Positions 15,575 to 25,134 of a DNA stretch of 35,305 bases are shown here, piece after piece. Position 1 is the stretch's first letter. Every line of letters begins with the position of its first letter. The stretch is from CAZOOR01 sp964581505 (GTDB lineage: Bacteria > Bacteroidota > Ignavibacteria > Kapaibacteriales > UBA2268). Both the position numbers and the translations under genes were made by a program. The notes under the pieces were generated by a model, which did not search any database, was not told where the DNA came from, and saw only the letters and a program-made list of their open reading frames with translations. The DNA is taken from positions 1 to 35,305 of the forward strand of contig CAZOOR010000024.1 in NCBI GenBank assembly GCA_964581505.1, in the 5' to 3' direction.

Positions 15575-17725
15575 TTAATTATTGATTTGTTCAATCATTT
15601 CTTCGAGAATTTTTTTTGCGGCATCGGGTATTACCGTGCCGGGTCCAAATATTTCTGCGGCTCCGTTTTTGTACAGAAAATCATAATCCTGTGCCGGTAT
15701 TACACCACCGACAATAATACCGATGTCTTCTCTGCCAAGCTTTTTAAGTTCTTCATAAAGTTGTGGAACGAGCGTTTTATGTCCTGCGGCAAGCGAACTA
15801 ACGCCAATAATATGAACATCGTTCTCCACTGCTTGCTTTGCTGTTTCGTTAGGTGTTTGGAACAATGGACCAATATCAACATCAAAGCCCATATCGGCAA
15901 ACGCCGTTGCAATAACTTTGGCGCCGCGGTCATGCCCGTCCTGTCCCATTTTTGCAACAAGAATACGCGGACGGCGACCTTCGAGTTCAAGGAATTTGGC
16001 TGTTAATTCTCTAACTTCTTCCAAATTGTTCCCGTCTGAAAATTCGGAGCTGTAAACTCCTGATATTGATTTAATCACTGCTTTATGTCTCCCGCATACT
16101 TTTTCAATTGCGTCCGAAATTTCACCTAAGCTGGCTCTTGCTCTTGCGGCGGCGATAGTAAGTTCGAGCAAGTTGCCATCTTCACTTGCCGCCGCCTCTG
16201 TAATTGCATTTAGAGCTTTTTGAACATCATTATTATTTCTTTCGCTCTTCATCTTATTTAGACGATTGATTTGTTGTTCTCTTACAGCAGTATTATCCAC
16301 TTCGAGAATTTCGATAGGTTCTTCTTTGTCTAATCTAAATTTATTAACGCCGACAATAATTTCTTTGCCCGAATCAATACGAGCCTGTCTGCGAGCGGCG
16401 GCTTCCTCAATTCTCATTTTTGGTAATCCTGTTTCAATTGCTTTTGTCATACCGCCGAGTTCTTCAATTTCCGTAATGTGTTCCCAAGATTTTTTCATTA
16501 AATCATTAGTCAAGGTCTCGACAAAGAAACTACCGCCCCATGGGTCCACAACATTGCAGATACCGGTTTCTTCTTGTAGGAAAATCTGTGTATTGCGTGC
16601 TATACGTGCAGAAAAATCTGTCGGCAATGCAATTGCTTCGTCAAGTGAATTAGTATGTAATGATTGAGTATGACCCATAGCCGCCGCCATTGCTTCGATG
16701 CAAGTGCGTGCTATATTATTGAACGGGTCTTGCTCGGTCAAACTCCAGCCTGATGTTTGCGTGTGCGTACGCAGTGCCATTGATTTTGGATTTTTCGGCT
16801 CGAACTGTTTAATAAGTTTAGCCCATAGCATACGAGCCGCTCGCATCTTTGCAATTTCCATAAAAAAGTTCTTGCCGCTTCCCCAGAAAAACGAAATACG
16901 CGGAGCAAAGTCGTCAATATTCAATCCTGCTTTTATACCCGTCCTAATATATTCCAATCCGTCTGCTAGTGTATATGCCATCTCTATATCCGCAGTAGCA
17001 CCGGCTTCCTGCATATGGTAACCCGATACGGAAATTGAGTTGAATTTAGGCATATTCTTTGAAGTATAGGCGAATATATCGGCAATAATACGCATTGACA
17101 TTTCGGGAGGATAAATATATGTATTCCTTACCATATATTCTTTGAGTATGTCATTCTGTATTGTTCCTGTTAGTTTTTCTTGGCTAACCCCTTGCTCTTC
17201 GGCGGCTACTATATAAAATGCTAATACGGGTAGAACCGCTCCGTTCATTGTCATTGATACGGACATCTTATCGAGAGGGATACCGTCAAAGAGTGTTTTC
17301 ATATCAAGTATAGAATCAATGGCTACGCCGGCTTTGCCCACATCGCCTACTACGCGTGGGTTGTCCGAATCGTAACCTCTATGGGTTGCCAGGTCGAAGG
17401 CAACAGACAATCCCATTTGTCCGGCGGCAAGATTCCTTTTATAAAAAGCATTGCTTTCTTCCGCTGTTGAAAAACCGGCATACTGTCTGATTGTCCAAGG
17501 ACGCGTTACATACATTGTCGGATATGGTCCCCGCAAATAGGGCGGAAGCCCCGCCGTAAATCCGATATGTTCTAATTCTGCAAGGTTATCATTAGTGTAA
17601 AGAGGGAGTATATCTATATTTTCAAGTGTAGGAACATTTTCTTCGGACGCAAAAATATTCCTGCTACTTTCCTTATCTTTGTTATCGAAAATATTTATTT
17701 CTTTTGAAAAATCTATTCTTTTCAT
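15575..17725 (-). CDS. mutB: methylmalonyl-CoA mutase, large (catalytic) subunit
   Basis: The enzyme interconverts methylmalonyl-CoA and succinyl-CoA with adenosylcobalamin, in propionate breakdown or formation. The 716 residues show the TIM-barrel domain (about 60-540) with TMYVTRPWTIRQYAGFST, SVAFDLATHRGYDSD, SVSGYHMQEAGA and HTQTSGWSLTEQDPFNN. The B12-binding domain follows from about 585, with D596-G597-H598-D599-R600-G601; H598 is the lower cobalt ligand. GVSSLAAGHKTL and GGVIPAQDY complete it. Length and motifs fit the human and Propionibacterium large-subunit type. It lies 18 bp after mutA. Confidence 0.98.
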   Translation of the reverse strand: MKRIDFSKEINIFDNKDKESSRNIFASEENVPTLENIDILPLYTNDNLAELEHIGFTAGLPPYLRGPYPTMYVTRPWTIRQYAGFSTAEESNAFYKRNLAAGQMGLSVAFDLATHRGYDSDNPRVVGDVGKAGVAIDSILDMKTLFDGIPLDKMSVSMTMNGAVLPVLAFYIVAAEEQGVSQEKLTGTIQNDILKEYMVRNTYIYPPEMSMRIIADIFAYTSKNMPKFNSISVSGYHMQEAGATADIEMAYTLADGLEYIRTGIKAGLNIDDFAPRISFFWGSGKNFFMEIAKMRAARMLWAKLIKQFEPKNPKSMALRTHTQTSGWSLTEQDPFNNIARTCIEAMAAAMGHTQSLHTNSLDEAIALPTDFSARIARNTQIFLQEETGICNVVDPWGGSFFVETLTNDLMKKSWEHITEIEELGGMTKAIETGLPKMRIEEAAARRQARIDSGKEIIVGVNKFRLDKEEPIEILEVDNTAVREQQINRLNKMKSERNNNDVQKALNAITEAAASEDGNLLELTIAAARARASLGEISDAIEKVCGRHKAVIKSISGVYSSEFSDGNNLEEVRELTAKFLELEGRRPRILVAKMGQDGHDRGAKVIATAFADMGFDVDIGPLFQTPNETAKQAVENDVHIIGVSSLAAGHKTLVPQLYEELKKLGREDIGIIVGGVIPAQDYDFLYKNGAAEIFGPGTVIPDAAKKILEEMIEQINN

Positions 17726-17743
17726 TTGTCTGTACCGTATTGA

Positions 17744-19708
17744 TTATTTGATGTTATTGTAAAGTTCGTTGATTATTACGACAATATTAGATTTAAAATG
17801 AATGAAATAATCAATTCCCGCCTGCCTGTATTCTTCAATTTTTTCTTTCGGGAAACCTGCCATAACGCCTTTGCTTTCCGGTTTGCTCTTCTTGAATTTT
17901 TTACATAGTTCGGGAACATTTTTTATATAATGAGCATCAGTTGAGCAGACAACAAAAATATTCGCTTCACTCTTTTCCCAATCTGTTAGGGCATCATCAG
18001 TATCAGAATACCCTTTTTCATTATACTGAATATGAAAACCACCGGTGGCGAGGAAATCCCGAGTGAAATCAACACGTGCTTTATGCTCTTTTATACTTCC
18101 AATAGCGGCAATAAATACAAGAGGTTTCCTGCCCGATGATTTTTCGTATTCCATACTGCGTCTGCGGAGATTATAAAAAATATCTGCGGGTCTGAAATCA
18201 TCAAGTGCTTCAATTTGCAAAGGTTCATTTTCAAGAAATGGCGCCGGAATATCACAATCCAATTTGTCCAAATAGTCTTGCAATTCCGTTTGTACCGGCA
18301 AATTATAAATGCTGTCAATATTATCTTTTGGATTGGGGTATTTATTTACTCCTATGAATGAGGATTTACCGCTTAGTATGTCATTTAATTTTTTACTTGC
18401 TGTCTCTTTAATTTGTTCTTGGATATAACCCTGTTTCAGAGCGGCAAGTAAGCCGCCTTGTTTGTCTATGTCGTTAAGCAATTCTTTGATTTTATTTAAC
18501 ATTTCATTTGTCAAAGATTCAATATACCAAGAGCCGGCGGCAGGCGAGAGTGTGCTATTCAAATCGGTTTCGTGTTGTAAAATGAGTTGAATATTTTTTG
18601 CTCCACGCTGCGACAATTCATTAGTCTGTTCAAAAGGAAATGTGTAGGGATATAATAACAATGTGTCTGCACCTGCAATAGTAGCGGCGGCTGTTTCTAC
18701 TGTTTCGCGTAAAATATTTGTCTCTTTGTCCAATGGACTTTTATTTGTTAAGTCGCTAACGAGATGTACGGTTAGTTTCTGAGACTCATCATTACCGCCG
18801 AGTTCCTTAATAATAAACGCCCAAAAAGCCCGCATTGCTCTGATTTTTGCAATTTCCGAGAAAAAGTCGCTGCCGATACTAATGGTAAAATGAATTTTGG
18901 TTGCTACTTCATCAATAGGATAATCAAAGTCTAATAATTTATAAATATATTCCAGTGCTTCCGCAAGTGCAAAAGCAATTTCCTGTACAGTGCCGCATCC
19001 TTTGTTCTTATATATTGTTCCGTTGATGTTTATTAGTTTTGTGTTAATATGCTTTTCATTTTCAGTTGTGCAGTTTATACAGCCCAAAAAATCAAAAAGA
19101 CCATATTGAGAGTAGCCTAAATTGAGCAAATTTGCAATCGGGTCGAAACAAATATTGATGTTTAATTCATCTGCGTCCAAATCAAGTGAGTTTAGATATT
19201 TCTCAAATAAATCAAAAGCATAGTTAGTATAATAATCAAATTCAATAAATAATGGATATTGAGATATATCAATATTTGTAAAAATAATTTCAAAATCACT
19301 AAGCGAAGTAATAACAACTCCATGAGTGTATTGGCTCAAATCATCATCAGGTGAAACCAACTTAATATGGATTGCATTCTGCCCCGCATTTAGGAGATGC
19401 AAGAGTTGTTCATTGAATTCTTTGGGACGGAAAGCGGAAATAATTCCGCAAACAGCAGGTTTATGATGTTCCGGTAAAGATGAAGTACCGTTGATATATG
19501 GGTATTCGCCTGGAATGTTTGCAAGTTGTTCACTTAACTGTCCGAGGTCATCTGGATTATAGATGGGTTTAATTTCGATACCGTCATAATTAGTTTTAGT
19601 GAGCTTCGAAATTTTTTTTCCTTTAAGTGATTTTTCAGCGATATTCACCCATTCGTCATAAGACTGTTTGTTGAAATCGTCAAGTAAATGTGTATTCTCT
19701 TCGCTCAT
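17744..19708 (-). CDS. mutA: methylmalonyl-CoA mutase, small subunit
   Basis: The 654-residue protein is the non-catalytic partner in the heterodimeric mutase. It has a diverged TIM-barrel region (IKPIYNPDDL near 47-56, EIAFALAEALEYIYKL, FFSEIAKIRAMRAFWAFI, SPAAGSWYIESLTNEM) and a C-terminal domain of B12-binding fold from about 525. The cobalamin motif is degraded: where the large subunit has DGHDRG, this one has KEHKAR, keeping H542 but lacking the flanking Asp and Gly. That is expected for small subunits, which do not bind the cofactor. Sequence divergence from mutB is much larger in the N-terminal half. It is the first gene of its transcription unit, after the queA terminator. Confidence 0.95.
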   Translation of the reverse strand: MSEENTHLLDDFNKQSYDEWVNIAEKSLKGKKISKLTKTNYDGIEIKPIYNPDDLGQLSEQLANIPGEYPYINGTSSLPEHHKPAVCGIISAFRPKEFNEQLLHLLNAGQNAIHIKLVSPDDDLSQYTHGVVITSLSDFEIIFTNIDISQYPLFIEFDYYTNYAFDLFEKYLNSLDLDADELNINICFDPIANLLNLGYSQYGLFDFLGCINCTTENEKHINTKLININGTIYKNKGCGTVQEIAFALAEALEYIYKLLDFDYPIDEVATKIHFTISIGSDFFSEIAKIRAMRAFWAFIIKELGGNDESQKLTVHLVSDLTNKSPLDKETNILRETVETAAATIAGADTLLLYPYTFPFEQTNELSQRGAKNIQLILQHETDLNSTLSPAAGSWYIESLTNEMLNKIKELLNDIDKQGGLLAALKQGYIQEQIKETASKKLNDILSGKSSFIGVNKYPNPKDNIDSIYNLPVQTELQDYLDKLDCDIPAPFLENEPLQIEALDDFRPADIFYNLRRRSMEYEKSSGRKPLVFIAAIGSIKEHKARVDFTRDFLATGGFHIQYNEKGYSDTDDALTDWEKSEANIFVVCSTDAHYIKNVPELCKKFKKSKPESKGVMAGFPKEKIEEYRQAGIDYFIHFKSNIVVIINELYNNIK

Positions 19709-19730
19709 AATGTAATATAATGTATTATGA

Positions 19731-19763
19731 TAAAAAAAGGCATTCCCACGCTTAGAAATGCCC
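19731..19763 (-). terminator. rho-independent terminator of queA
   Basis: On the minus strand GGCATTTC (complement of 19755-19762) pairs with GGAATGCC (complement of 19739-19746), 8 bp with one G-U pair, around an 8-nt loop, followed by seven T. It sits 34 bp after the queA stop and separates htpG/queA from the mutA unit. Confidence 0.85.
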
Positions 19764-19796
19764 TATTTGAAATAATTAAACCATAAAATAGCAAAA

Positions 19797-20840
19797 TTAA
19801 ATGATTAACATAGCATCGCCGTATGCAAAGAAACGGTAGTCGTCTTTCTGTGCTTTCTTAATTGCCTTGAATGTATTCTCTTTCCCTGCAAACGCAGATG
19901 TCATCAGTAAAGACGGTGATGCCGGCAAATTAAAATTAGTAATAAATCCATTAACAACTTTGAAATCATAAGGGGGATAAATGAATTTATCCGTCCAACC
20001 TTTATTTGGTTTGACTGCACCGGTAGTAAGCACAGAAGCCTCAAGGGCGCGTGCCACACTTGAACCCACAGCTATAACTTTCTTTTTTGACTTTAAGGAT
20101 TGATTAATTGTTTCGGCAGCTGAATAAGGGATATTAAAAAATTCGGAATACATTCTATGCTTTGTTAAATCTTCTACTTCGATTTGCTCGAAAACGCCTT
20201 GCCCTATATTTAAAACAACTTTTGCGATATTGACGCCTTTGGCTTCAATTTTAGCAAGTTGCTTTTCCGTGAAGTGCAGACCGGCAGTTGGTGGTGCAAT
20301 TGATGCCAAATGGTCTTCATTGGCAAAGACGCATTGATAGAGTTCTTTGTCGGCTTCTGTTGGTGTACGCTCTATGTAAGCAGGAAGCGGCATTTGACCG
20401 ATTCTTTCAATAATTTCGAACAAATTTTCTTCGTAGCTAAATCTTACTGTTCTTCCTCTTGAGGTAGTATTATCAATTACTTCGCAATAAAACTGCTCCT
20501 CATCGAAATAAATTTTATTGCCGATTCTTACCTTGCGTGCAGGTTCGACTAAAACGTCCCAGATACGTTCTTCGGCTTTTAGCTCGCGAAGTAGCATAAC
20601 TTCAATTGTTGCATTGGTTTTTTCTTTTTTGCCAAACAATCTGGCGGGAAAAACTTTTGTTTCATTCAAAACAAGACAATCGCCTTTTTCCAAGAAGTTG
20701 ATTAAATTTTTGAACTTTTTATTCTGCATTTTACCTGTTTCACGGTCGAGGACAAGCATCTTAGCATTGTCGCGCGGGTCAGCCGGGAATTTAGCTATTG
20801 CATTTTTTGGAATTGTGAACTTAAATTCGGATAATTTCAT
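19797..20840 (-). CDS. queA: tRNA preQ1(34) S-adenosylmethionine ribosyltransferase-isomerase
   Basis: QueA transfers and isomerises the ribosyl part of SAM onto preQ1 at tRNA position 34, giving epoxyqueuosine. The 347 residues are the normal length. Diagnostic segments are the N-terminal FPADPRDNAKMLVLDR, LNETKVFPARLFGKK, MPLPAYIERTP..DKELYQ, ASIAPPTAGLHFTEK and IAVGSSVARALEAS. A minus-strand TAATTTTG at 20858-20865 resembles a Bacteroidota -7 box and would allow a separate promoter, but no -33 TTTG is seen at the right distance. The gap to htpG is 82 bp, so co-transcription with htpG remains possible. Confidence 0.97.
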   Translation of the reverse strand: MKLSEFKFTIPKNAIAKFPADPRDNAKMLVLDRETGKMQNKKFKNLINFLEKGDCLVLNETKVFPARLFGKKEKTNATIEVMLLRELKAEERIWDVLVEPARKVRIGNKIYFDEEQFYCEVIDNTTSRGRTVRFSYEENLFEIIERIGQMPLPAYIERTPTEADKELYQCVFANEDHLASIAPPTAGLHFTEKQLAKIEAKGVNIAKVVLNIGQGVFEQIEVEDLTKHRMYSEFFNIPYSAAETINQSLKSKKKVIAVGSSVARALEASVLTTGAVKPNKGWTDKFIYPPYDFKVVNGFITNFNLPASPSLLMTSAFAGKENTFKAIKKAQKDDYRFFAYGDAMLII

Positions 20841-20922
20841 ACATTTGCCTCGAAAATCAAAATTATTTATTTACTTTTTTAAAAAACCACTATAATATAT
20901 TTATAACTTTTAAGTTGTAAAT

Positions 20923-22782
20923 TTATTTTGTAGCCTTGGTCATAAATTCAAACATACGCGAAACAAAATCAACCGGTGAATCTATTTTCCCGTAAAGAAG
21001 ATTAGAGCCATCAAACAATTGCACAATGGAATTGTGCAATAATTCACTATCCGAATCAGTTTTATGTAAATTCATTAAGTTCTTTATTAATTTATGATTT
21101 AAGTTTATTTCAAATATTTTCTTTGCACCTTTAAAATCCTTATCCATCATTTGCATCATTTTCTCTGTTTGCTGGTCGAGGGCATTTTTTCCGGCTACAA
21201 GGGTTACGGGTGAATCTACCAAACGACTTGAAATTTTTACGTCTTCCACTTTGTCGCCTAAGATTTCTTTGATTTTTTCGATAAACTTTGTATTATCTTC
21301 GTTATTCTTTAAATTTTCATTTTCTTCATTTGCACTATCCTTATCTTTTGCAATATCTGCTTTCTCGATTGAGATAATCGGTTTTTTGGAATACTCGAAA
21401 ATATAAGGAAAAACAAATAAATCGACCGGGTCGATTAGGTATATAACTTCATAATCTTTTGATTTGAAATATTCGAGGTTCGGATTGTTCTTAATAGTTT
21501 CAATATTATCCCCGGCTATGTAATAGATTTCTTTCTGCTCGGGCTTCATTCTTGCCATATACTCTGCAAAAGATATAAGTTCATCGTCATTAGTGCGTGA
21601 TGTTGGGAAACGATACAACTCTACCAATCTGTCTTTCATTGAATAATTAGATGTGATACCCATTTTAAGCAGGCTTCCGAAATTTTTGAAAAATTTCAGA
21701 TATTTTTCTTTATCATTCTTTGCCCAGTCTTCGAGCAGTTGAATAATGCGCGATGTAATTACTTGTTTGATTTTTGCAGTCAAAGCACTGGACTGAATAA
21801 CTTCTCTTGATACATTGAGCGGCAAATCTTCTGTATCTACAACTCCTTTGAGAAAACGCAATTCTTCGGGCAGTATCTCGGTAATTTCATCGCTGATGAA
21901 AACTTTGTTTGAATATAGTTGCAATGTCTTTTCGGAAAAGTCCCGCATAAATGTTGGAGGTGCAGTTGCAGGAATAAACAGTAATGCTTTGAAATTAACA
22001 TTACCCTCGATATTCAAATGCAAATGTCCTAGCGGTTCTTCCGAATCGCCGGAAATAAATTTGTAGAAATCATTCAACTCTTCATTGCTGACTTCGTCTT
22101 TCTTTTTGTGCCAAATTGCTTTAACATTATTGACTTTTTCGTCATTTAGATAAACCGGAAAATCTACAAAATTAGAGTATTTTCTGAGTACTTCTTTTAC
22201 GGTAAATTCATCGGCAAATTGCTTGTATTCATCTTTTAATTTGAATGTGATTGTAGTGCCACGGTCTCTATCTTCAATTTCTTCAATAGAAAACTTCTCT
22301 TCGCCTTTTGATTTCCATCTGTAGGATTTTGCATCAGGTGAAGCATATCTTGTTTCTATTATAACCTCATCTGTAACCATAAATACGGAATAAAAACCGA
22401 CCCCGAATTGACCGATAAGATTTGCATCAAGAGTAGAATTGGACTCTTTGATATTGTTCAGAAATTCCATAGTGCCGGAGCTTGCAACAGTCCCGATACG
22501 TTTCTTCAAGTCCTCTTCGGTCATTCCCGTCCCTGTATCGCTGATTGAGAATGTCTGCGCATCTTTATCAATTTTAATATCTATTCTTAATTCTTTATCG
22601 GCTTGGTATATGTCTTCTTTCGTCAATTTGAGAAACCGCAGTTTGTTCAATGTATCAGATGAATTTGAGACAAGCTCCCTGATGAAAATTTCCGGATTAG
22701 TATATAGGGAATGAACAATAAGTTTCAGTAATTGTTTCATTTCCGCTTTGTATGTATATGTTCTTGGCATTTTCTTCTCCAT
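20923..22782 (-). CDS. htpG: molecular chaperone HtpG (bacterial Hsp90)
   Basis: HtpG is the cytosolic ATP-dependent Hsp90 dimer. The 619 residues are in the family range. The GHKL ATPase domain (about 1-230) shows FIRELVSNSSDTLNKL with E36, N40 and D43, then DTGTGMT, GTVASSGT and GQFGVGFYSVFMV. The middle domain (about 235-480) has LNVSREVIQSS with the ATP-sensing Arg. The C-terminal dimerisation domain ends at 619. ATGs at 22782 and 22770 are both possible starts. Bases 21018-21040, near the 3' end, form a perfect 10-bp inverted repeat within the coding region. Confidence 0.97.
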   Translation of the reverse strand: MEKKMPRTYTYKAEMKQLLKLIVHSLYTNPEIFIRELVSNSSDTLNKLRFLKLTKEDIYQADKELRIDIKIDKDAQTFSISDTGTGMTEEDLKKRIGTVASSGTMEFLNNIKESNSTLDANLIGQFGVGFYSVFMVTDEVIIETRYASPDAKSYRWKSKGEEKFSIEEIEDRDRGTTITFKLKDEYKQFADEFTVKEVLRKYSNFVDFPVYLNDEKVNNVKAIWHKKKDEVSNEELNDFYKFISGDSEEPLGHLHLNIEGNVNFKALLFIPATAPPTFMRDFSEKTLQLYSNKVFISDEITEILPEELRFLKGVVDTEDLPLNVSREVIQSSALTAKIKQVITSRIIQLLEDWAKNDKEKYLKFFKNFGSLLKMGITSNYSMKDRLVELYRFPTSRTNDDELISFAEYMARMKPEQKEIYYIAGDNIETIKNNPNLEYFKSKDYEVIYLIDPVDLFVFPYIFEYSKKPIISIEKADIAKDKDSANEENENLKNNEDNTKFIEKIKEILGDKVEDVKISSRLVDSPVTLVAGKNALDQQTEKMMQMMDKDFKGAKKIFEINLNHKLIKNLMNLHKTDSDSELLHNSIVQLFDGSNLLYGKIDSPVDFVSRMFEFMTKATK

Positions 22783-22876
22783 AGTTTCAAAAATATTTAC
22801 GGCTATTAGACGATTTTTTATTAAATTTAGTAACTGATATTATTAATTTTTAATTTTTTCAAACAATGGGGGACTT

Positions 22877-23596
22877 ATGAACAGAATTCTTTTTATTTTG
22901 TTAGCTTTTGCAATGTCGGCAAATATGCTTATGGCACAGGGTGGGAAGCATAGCGATAACGAATATTCCGATGCCGCAATTGAATATCCGGCAAGCGATT
23001 ATTATCCCTTCGGTGTCGGCTTGGCTTTTGCATTTAAGGGTGGTGTGAATACACTTGATTCACCAAAAGGCGTCAAGAACGGCTATGTGTTTACTTCTAT
23101 GCCTGATATAGGGGCGCAAGTTTTTGTTCCTTTCGGAACCGATAATAATTTGGGATTTTTGTTGGACTTGGCTTATGTTTCGTATCCGTATAAATTTAAA
23201 CTCTATGGAGATGAAGATGTAAACTGGGTGGACAAATTGTCATATTTTACTATTGCACCTAATTTCCATATTTCAGGATTTATCTTTGGTGTCAATATTG
23301 GTATTCCTATGGCGGCTGAGTCCGATAATGCAACTACAACCGGCAACACATATACATATTTGTATGCAAAAGAAAGTATGAAGACTATGATTGATATTCA
23401 TATCGGTGCTTTAATACCGCTGGTGAAAACAAATTTCGGAAGATTGAATCTCCTAATTCAGGGTGAATATGCACTGTCCGATGCTTTTTCTCCCGATTTG
23501 CTGACAATGAACAAGTTTCAAAAATTCAATATTCAGCCGGCGGCAATTAAATTCGGTTTGAGTTATATTTTTAATACAGAGTTATTACAGAGATAG
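22877..23596 (+). CDS. predicted outer-membrane beta-barrel protein
   Basis: The 239-residue product has a signal peptide (MNRILFILLAFAMSANMLMAQ, cleavage after MAQ). The mature part is built of alternating Gly/aromatic strands, such as PFGVGLAFAFKGGVNT and LNLLIQGEYALSDAF, ending KFGLSYIFNTELLQR. This suits a small outer-membrane barrel of the PorT/OmpW size class, but I cannot name a family. A G-rich GGGGGA lies 5 nt before the ATG. It is the first gene of a tightly spaced surface operon; the PBP4-like gene follows after 3 bp. The divergent htpG lies 94 bp away. Confidence 0.75.
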   Translation: MNRILFILLAFAMSANMLMAQGGKHSDNEYSDAAIEYPASDYYPFGVGLAFAFKGGVNTLDSPKGVKNGYVFTSMPDIGAQVFVPFGTDNNLGFLLDLAYVSYPYKFKLYGDEDVNWVDKLSYFTIAPNFHISGFIFGVNIGIPMAAESDNATTTGNTYTYLYAKESMKTMIDIHIGALIPLVKTNFGRLNLLIQGEYALSDAFSPDLLTMNKFQKFNIQPAAIKFGLSYIFNTELLQR

Positions 23597-23599
23597 TCT

Positions 23600-25126
23600 T
23601 TGCGTTTATCTACGAAAATATTGCTTTTCTGTTATGCCTTATTTCTGCCTGCCCTGCTTTTTGGAGCGGGGCAGGACAGTTTGGTTCCTGTCAAAAAGAT
23701 TGTTCGCAAAGCACCGCTGACAATATTAAGGGAAGACATTGCTTCAATTTTAGATAACCCGGATTTGGCAAATGCCGTCTGTGGTGTATATATACGTTCG
23801 TGCAAAACCGGCGAGACAATTTTCAAACAAAATGAATCGAATAATCTTATTCCCGCTTCTCTTACTAAATTATTCACCACATCGGCGGCTTTGAATATAT
23901 TGAAACCGGATTTCAGATATTCCGATAATTTATATTTAGACGGTGCGAAATCAAAGAGGGGGATTTTTACCGGAAATGTGATTTTGCGTGCTTCGGGCGA
24001 CCCGACTATGTCGGAAAAGTTTAATACTGATATTAATGACTTGTTCAATAATTGGGCAGAAAAATTGTATGCGGCGGGTATTAGGGAAATCAAAGGAAAT
24101 TTAATTTGTGATGACAGATATTTCGATAGTCAATATTATGCTCCCGGCTGGTCTGTTGATGATTTAATATATCCTTTTGCCGCACCCGTTGCACCTATTG
24201 CTGTATTTGATAATAAAATTACAATTACAATCAATTCCGGTGATTCTACCGGCTCTCAAACCGAAATGTCAATTGAACCATTGAACAATTTCGTTAAGAT
24301 TTATAATCATGTGCTGACGCTTGCACCCGATAAGCCGGAAGAAATTACAGCTGTACGAAATAAGGATTATGAGATTATAGAACTGTTTGGCGGCTTGCCC
24401 TACGATTCTTTACATCAGCAGAGTGCAAGTATTGAGATTGCGGTGAATGCACCTGTCTTATATTTTTTGAATTTATTCAAACAGTCCTTAAAGTCTCATG
24501 ATATTCTGTTGCGCGGGGCGTTGCTGGATTATGCTTCGGCGGGATATGATATTAACTACTTGACTATGTCTCCATTTCTGCAATACAAATCTCCCCGATT
24601 AATTAAAATTATCGAAAATATAAATAAGACAAGCAACAATCTTGCGGCGGAAATGGTTCTAAAAACTATCGGTAAGGAAGGTAAGGGTATAGGCAGTTTT
24701 GCTACGGGCTGTGATATGGTTAAGAAATATTGCAAAAGCATAGGTATTCCTTCCAATAATGTACTACTCTATGACGGCTCGGGTTTGTCTCGCTACAATC
24801 TTCTGCAACCGAAATACATTGTGGATTTACTGTTCAAAATATATTTATCGAAATATAAAAAAATGTTTATTGCTACATTGGCTCGCCCCGGCAAGAAAGG
24901 TACGCTAAAGCGGCGTATGACAAATTCGCGTGCCGAGAAAAGAATTTATGCCAAAACAGGCTCAATGAACAATGTAACAAATCTTGCCGGATATGTGCTT
25001 ACTTCCGATGGTGAGTATCTGGCATTTGCCATTATGGTTATGAATCATAATGTGCCGGAAAGTCTTGTGCAGAATATTCAGGACTTAATTTGTATGCGTC
25101 TCGCTACTTTTTCGAGAAAAGAATAG
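23600..25126 (+). CDS. dacB: D-alanyl-D-alanine carboxypeptidase/endopeptidase (PBP4, class C)
   Basis: The 508-residue protein is a periplasmic S13-family peptidase that trims or cleaves peptidoglycan cross-links. All three penicillin-binding motifs are present: S87-L-T-K90 (catalytic Ser in PASLTKLFT), S345-N-N347 and K452-T-G454. The large insertion between the first two motifs is typical of PBP4/DacB. The start must be TTG at 23600: only this start includes the signal peptide (MRLSTKILLFCYALFLPALLF), and no in-frame ATG exists before the mature region. The TTG lies 3 bp after the preceding stop, so translation probably depends on coupling. Confidence 0.95.
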   Translation: MRLSTKILLFCYALFLPALLFGAGQDSLVPVKKIVRKAPLTILREDIASILDNPDLANAVCGVYIRSCKTGETIFKQNESNNLIPASLTKLFTTSAALNILKPDFRYSDNLYLDGAKSKRGIFTGNVILRASGDPTMSEKFNTDINDLFNNWAEKLYAAGIREIKGNLICDDRYFDSQYYAPGWSVDDLIYPFAAPVAPIAVFDNKITITINSGDSTGSQTEMSIEPLNNFVKIYNHVLTLAPDKPEEITAVRNKDYEIIELFGGLPYDSLHQQSASIEIAVNAPVLYFLNLFKQSLKSHDILLRGALLDYASAGYDINYLTMSPFLQYKSPRLIKIIENINKTSNNLAAEMVLKTIGKEGKGIGSFATGCDMVKKYCKSIGIPSNNVLLYDGSGLSRYNLLQPKYIVDLLFKIYLSKYKKMFIATLARPGKKGTLKRRMTNSRAEKRIYAKTGSMNNVTNLAGYVLTSDGEYLAFAIMVMNHNVPESLVQNIQDLICMRLATFSRKE

Positions 25127-25134
25127 GTTGCAAA

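Noticed and set aside
22788..22795. TATTTTTG on the minus strand as the htpG promoter
   Set aside because: It matches the -7 box, but no TTTG lies at the needed distance and the inferred start would fall on the first ATG. In AT-rich DNA such boxes are frequent by chance.
25090..25134. Upstream TTG start of the macrodomain gene, inside dacB
   Set aside because: The extra 15 residues match the dacB overlap in another frame and are not part of the conserved fold; ATG 25135 gives the normal N-terminus.
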